54,684 bases of DNA from Candidatus Riflebacteria bacterium HGW-Riflebacteria-1 (GTDB lineage: Bacteria > Muiribacteriota > Ozemobacteria > Ozemobacterales > Ozemobacteraceae): positions 1 through 54,684 of the forward strand of contig PGYB01000026.1 of NCBI GenBank assembly GCA_002839445.1, in the 5' to 3' direction. Positions 51,718 to 54,684 of the stretch are shown here, one piece after another. Below the pieces are notes generated by a model, which searched no databases, had not been told where the DNA came from, and was given only the letters and a program-made list of their open reading frames with translations. A program made the position numbers and the translations under genes. How positions within the stretch are numbered: position 1 is the first letter of the stretch; the number at the start of each line of letters is the position of its first letter.

Positions 51718-54371
51718 AAAGGCTGATCAAAAACATGTCGATCAGCACCATGCTGACCATTTCAATCATGGTGGTTACCTTCGCAGCGCTGGCCAGTTTT
51801 TTTTCAGTTGCCTCATACTTCGACATTGTTCATTTTCGCGACACCGTCTCAATGCAGTCTGGAATGATTGCCAGACTAGCAGCAGAATACAATGTAAGTG
51901 AACTGGTCTTCGGCTATAAGAAAGAAGCCGAAGAGAATCTCGAAAAACTATTCCTGTTGCCAGAAATTGAAGAGGCACAAATTTACGATGCAAATGGCAA
52001 TCTCTTCACAAGTTGCACCAGACAGGGAATTATCGCCACCTGCCCACAAAATATCGGCGATGTCAAAACGGCTTCGCAAAAGCGTCTCGGCGCAAGACTC
52101 GAGATACTGCAACCCATGACTTTCAGGGATACCCGGCACGGCACCCTGCGGCTGGTGGCATCAAACGCCACATTTCAAGACTACTTCACATCGCGATTGC
52201 GGACAATGCTGATAAGCCTCGCAATGGTTCTGTTTCTCTCGATTCTGCTGGCGCGCATAATTCAGAGCTGGCTGTCGAGTCCGATAAGTCAGCTTATCAA
52301 AAAGGTACAGGAAATGGCCGGCGGCAACCTTGCCAGTCGCGTCTCGGTTCCGGATACCGGTGGCGAAATCGCCACTTTGTGTCAGAATGTCAATATCATG
52401 GCCGACGCACTTGACAGCCGCATTCGTGAGGTAGAAAATTCACGGCAACTGCTTCAGGCTGTCAGCGACTATGTTCCTGCCGGAATATTCTGGAAAGACC
52501 GTGAATCAAAATATGTCTGGGCTAACCTTCTTTTCGCTAAATCCGCCGGCCTCGGTGATCCGGGTGAAATTGCCGGCAAAACTGATTTTGACATGCCATG
52601 GCGAGATAGCGCAGAAGAGCATCGTGAAAGCGACCGCCGCGTATTTAACAGTGGTCAGGCAGAGCTCAACATTTCCAAGAAAGTTCGCAGGAAAGATGGC
52701 AGCGAGATATGGGTAGCCGGCAGCAAGGTTCCTCTGCATGACAACGACGGCCAGGTTTCTGGTCTGATCGGCAGCTATATTGACATCACCCAGCAAAAAG
52801 AAACAGAAGAAGCAATGAAAATGCTGATGCAGAAAGATAAAGAGGCGGCAGCACGCTATGAAGCGTTGATTGGCGCTTCGAACACCGGCGCCTGGGAATA
52901 TCATGCTGACAGCGGCTTTTTATGGTGCAGTCCTGAATACTTCTCGATGCTGGGGTGTGACATTAAAGATTTCGATCAGTCTGGCAAAGCAAATCTTGAG
53001 CAGACATGGCTCGAACTGCTACACCAGGAAGACCGCGACAAAGCCATGCAATGCTTTGCCGGCTACATGAAAAATCCAGAAGGCATGTATCAGCAGAACT
53101 TTCGCATGCGGCACCATGATGGCCGATGGATCTGGATATGGTCTCGCGGCAAAACCCTTCGCGATGCCGAAGGCCAGCCGACACCTGTGACCATCGGCAC
53201 CCATATTGACGTCACCGACAGAATCATGCTGGAAGATCGACTGCGCCATGGCGAAAAAATGGAAGCAATCGGACAGCTTGCCGGCGGCGTCGCGCACGAT
53301 TTTAACAACCAGCTCAGCGGCATTCTTGGCTTTGCCGAACTGCTGGCGAAAAAGCTCGAGAATGAACCGCAATTGAAGAAAATGGCAGAAAGCATAATGA
53401 CCTCTGCTCTTCGCTCTGCCGATTTAACGCGCCAGTTGCTCGCCTTCGCGCGCAAGGGAAAATTCGTCAGCACACCTGTAGACGCACATCATCTGATTGC
53501 CGAAGTGATAAGCCTGCTGCAACACAGTATCGACAGGCGGATTACGATAACACAGCAGCTGGAAGCCGCAATTCCCGTGGTTGCCGGCGACCCGGGGCAA
53601 CTGCAGAATGCAATTCTGAATCTAGCCATAAACGCCCGCGATGCCATGCCAGAAGGCGGAACCCTGAGCTTTTCCACGAAAAACATTGATATTCATGAGA
53701 AGGTCATGGGTCACGATCTGCCGCCCGGCAGTTACCTGCAGATCTGCGTATCCGACACCGGAACCGGGATGAACGAAGAGGTCAAAAGTCGTCTTTTTGA
53801 ACCATTTTTTACCACCAAACAACATGGTAAAGGAACCGGCCTTGGACTTGCCGCCACCTACGGTGCCATAAAAAACCATGGTGGAGCAATATCTGTTTAT
53901 ACCGAACTGCATAAAGGCACAACATTCAGAGTATTGTTGCCAGTTGGCAAACATGACGGGCAACCGGAAGTTCATATCAGCAAATCATCCGGCTGCATAC
54001 CCGGCAAAGGCAATATACTGCTGGTAGATGACGAAACGATAGTGCGCGAAGCCACCGCGAAGATTCTCGAAGATCTTGGCTACAAGGTTCTCGAGTGTCG
54101 CGACGGCGAAGAAGCCGCTGAACTGTTTCGGGCGATCAGCCACGATGTTGATGCCGTTATTCTCGATATGGTTATGCCCAGACTCGCCGGCCCGGAAACT
54201 TTTGCGGCCATGCGCGCGATCAACCCAAGCGTCAAGGTTCTACTCGCCTCTGGATTCAGCATTAACGGCGCCGCCAGCGGCCTTCTCAAGGCAGGCGCCG
54301 CCGGTTTCCTGCAGAAACCCTACCAGATCGACGAACTCTCACAGAAATTGCACGAAATACTAAGATCCTGA
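51714..54371 (+). CDS. Hybrid sensor histidine kinase (CHASE-like/HAMP/PAS/PAS/HisKA/HATPase/REC)
   Basis: This 885-residue protein has a TM near 15-35, a periplasmic sensor and a second TM near 162-182. A HAMP domain follows (SSPISQLIKKVQEMAGGNLASRV). Two PAS domains come next (about 245-365 and 380-510). The phosphoacceptor is His528 in GGVAHDFNNQLSGIL; the ATPase core has NLAINARDAMP, DTGTGM, FFTTK and GTGLGLAATYG boxes. The receiver domain has Asp818 (AVILDMVMP) and conserved Lys in LQKPY. It therefore autophosphorylates and passes phosphate within the chain; no separate response regulator is adjacent. It overlaps the YfiR-like gene by 4 bp. The periplasmic domain is the probable YfiR contact (inference). 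Confidence 0.94.
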   Translation: MKRLIKNMSISTMLTISIMVVTFAALASFFSVASYFDIVHFRDTVSMQSGMIARLAAEYNVSELVFGYKKEAEENLEKLFLLPEIEEAQIYDANGNLFTSCTRQGIIATCPQNIGDVKTASQKRLGARLEILQPMTFRDTRHGTLRLVASNATFQDYFTSRLRTMLISLAMVLFLSILLARIIQSWLSSPISQLIKKVQEMAGGNLASRVSVPDTGGEIATLCQNVNIMADALDSRIREVENSRQLLQAVSDYVPAGIFWKDRESKYVWANLLFAKSAGLGDPGEIAGKTDFDMPWRDSAEEHRESDRRVFNSGQAELNISKKVRRKDGSEIWVAGSKVPLHDNDGQVSGLIGSYIDITQQKETEEAMKMLMQKDKEAAARYEALIGASNTGAWEYHADSGFLWCSPEYFSMLGCDIKDFDQSGKANLEQTWLELLHQEDRDKAMQCFAGYMKNPEGMYQQNFRMRHHDGRWIWIWSRGKTLRDAEGQPTPVTIGTHIDVTDRIMLEDRLRHGEKMEAIGQLAGGVAHDFNNQLSGILGFAELLAKKLENEPQLKKMAESIMTSALRSADLTRQLLAFARKGKFVSTPVDAHHLIAEVISLLQHSIDRRITITQQLEAAIPVVAGDPGQLQNAILNLAINARDAMPEGGTLSFSTKNIDIHEKVMGHDLPPGSYLQICVSDTGTGMNEEVKSRLFEPFFTTKQHGKGTGLGLAATYGAIKNHGGAISVYTELHKGTTFRVLLPVGKHDGQPEVHISKSSGCIPGKGNILLVDDETIVREATAKILEDLGYKVLECRDGEEAAELFRAISHDVDAVILDMVMPRLAGPETFAAMRAINPSVKVLLASGFSINGAASGLLKAGAAGFLQKPYQIDELSQKLHEILRS

Positions 54372-54514
54372 CTCACTGTAACAAACCACCGCACGAACCG
54401 CTTTCAAAAAGCCAGGACGCCAGGCGAAATCTGGCAAAGACACCTTTTCGCATGTAATAACAATTATACTTATTTCGTTCGTTCTCGCACTAGTATATCT
54501 GCACGTCGTAATCG

Positions 54515-54674
54515 TCCTGCGCGGAGTCGCAGGATCCAGAATGCCGGTAAAGTAATGGATTCTGCGACTACGCTTTGCTACGCGTAGAATGTGCTGTGTT
54601 AAAAGTCAAGTCGTTTTTGCTCTACACAGGCTAATTTCCTTATAATTTTCAGTGAAAGACTCTCCTTTCCTGGC
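54515..54674. repeat. Right arm of the inverted repeat at the window ends
   Basis: This is the reverse complement of 1-160 (perfect for the outer 89 bp, 54586-54674). Ten further bases, 54675-54684, lie outside the match. Between the histidine kinase stop (54371) and here there is no gene. Confidence 0.85.
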
Positions 54675-54684
54675 TAGCGCCATT

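Noticed and set aside
1..54684. The window as one large transposon or linear plasmid with terminal inverted repeats
   Set aside because: No transposase, integrase, replication or partition gene is present, the content is housekeeping and signalling genes, and the repeat units resemble dispersed palindromes found elsewhere in the window. An assembly break is simpler.

Overview
The window is 54.7 kb of a diderm (Gram-negative-type) bacterial chromosome. Evidence for an outer membrane is a TonB-dependent receptor, a very large AsmA/TamB-type envelope protein, a lipoprotein and many signal peptides. No rRNA, tRNA, phage, transposase or CRISPR was seen, and no gene fixes the phylum. The mix of several Ser/Thr kinases, FHA domains, large multi-sensor cyclases, a SpoIID-like protein and many dispersed palindromic repeats fits an environmental candidate-phylum genome (for example a Riflebacteria-like lineage). 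That placement is a guess from style, not a result.

Layout. 1-1330: left arm of a long inverted repeat, a hexamer tandem repeat and a lipoprotein gene. 1517-3376: two adjacent but unrelated PIN-toxin modules (AbrB/PIN and RHH-like/PIN); the second is bracketed by 204-bp direct repeats. 3564-4805: M23 peptidase whose 5' end lies in a dispersed repeat. 4994-10894 (minus): AsmA-like protein and a membrane FHA protein. They are divergent from 11226-17958 (plus): a 1758-aa protein with two kinase domains, a helical extracytoplasmic region and a beta-helix, followed by an exported TPR protein. 18100-22473: Cu/Zn efflux permease, SpoIID-like protein and RecN. 22524-23327: exported protein. 23432-28994 (minus): tight four-gene operon of a cyclase/Clp-N/FHA/zinc-ribbon/kinase protein, a second kinase and two membrane proteins. 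29066-32742: repeats, a thioredoxin-fold protein and an ankyrin protein. 32755-40507 (minus): DEAD-box helicase and a 2003-aa membrane protein with two complementary-degenerate cyclase domains. 41140-44294: two exported proteins. 44473-48175 (minus): TPR/winged-helix regulator and an M23 peptidase. 48744-54371: TonB receptor, YfiR-like protein and hybrid histidine kinase. 54515-54674: right arm of the inverted repeat.

How the genes may work together. The window is rich in signalling: four Ser/Thr kinase domains in three genes, two FHA domains that could read phosphothreonine, three class III cyclase domains in two genes, and a hybrid histidine kinase next to a TonB receptor. Envelope maintenance is the other theme (AsmA-like transport, two M23 peptidases, SpoIID-like protein). 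The most distinctive points are the single-chain cyclase with split catalytic residues, the five-module cyclase-to-kinase protein and its operon, the tandem-kinase beta-helix protein, shared leader blocks upstream of two kinase loci, and a structured repeat with compensatory changes.
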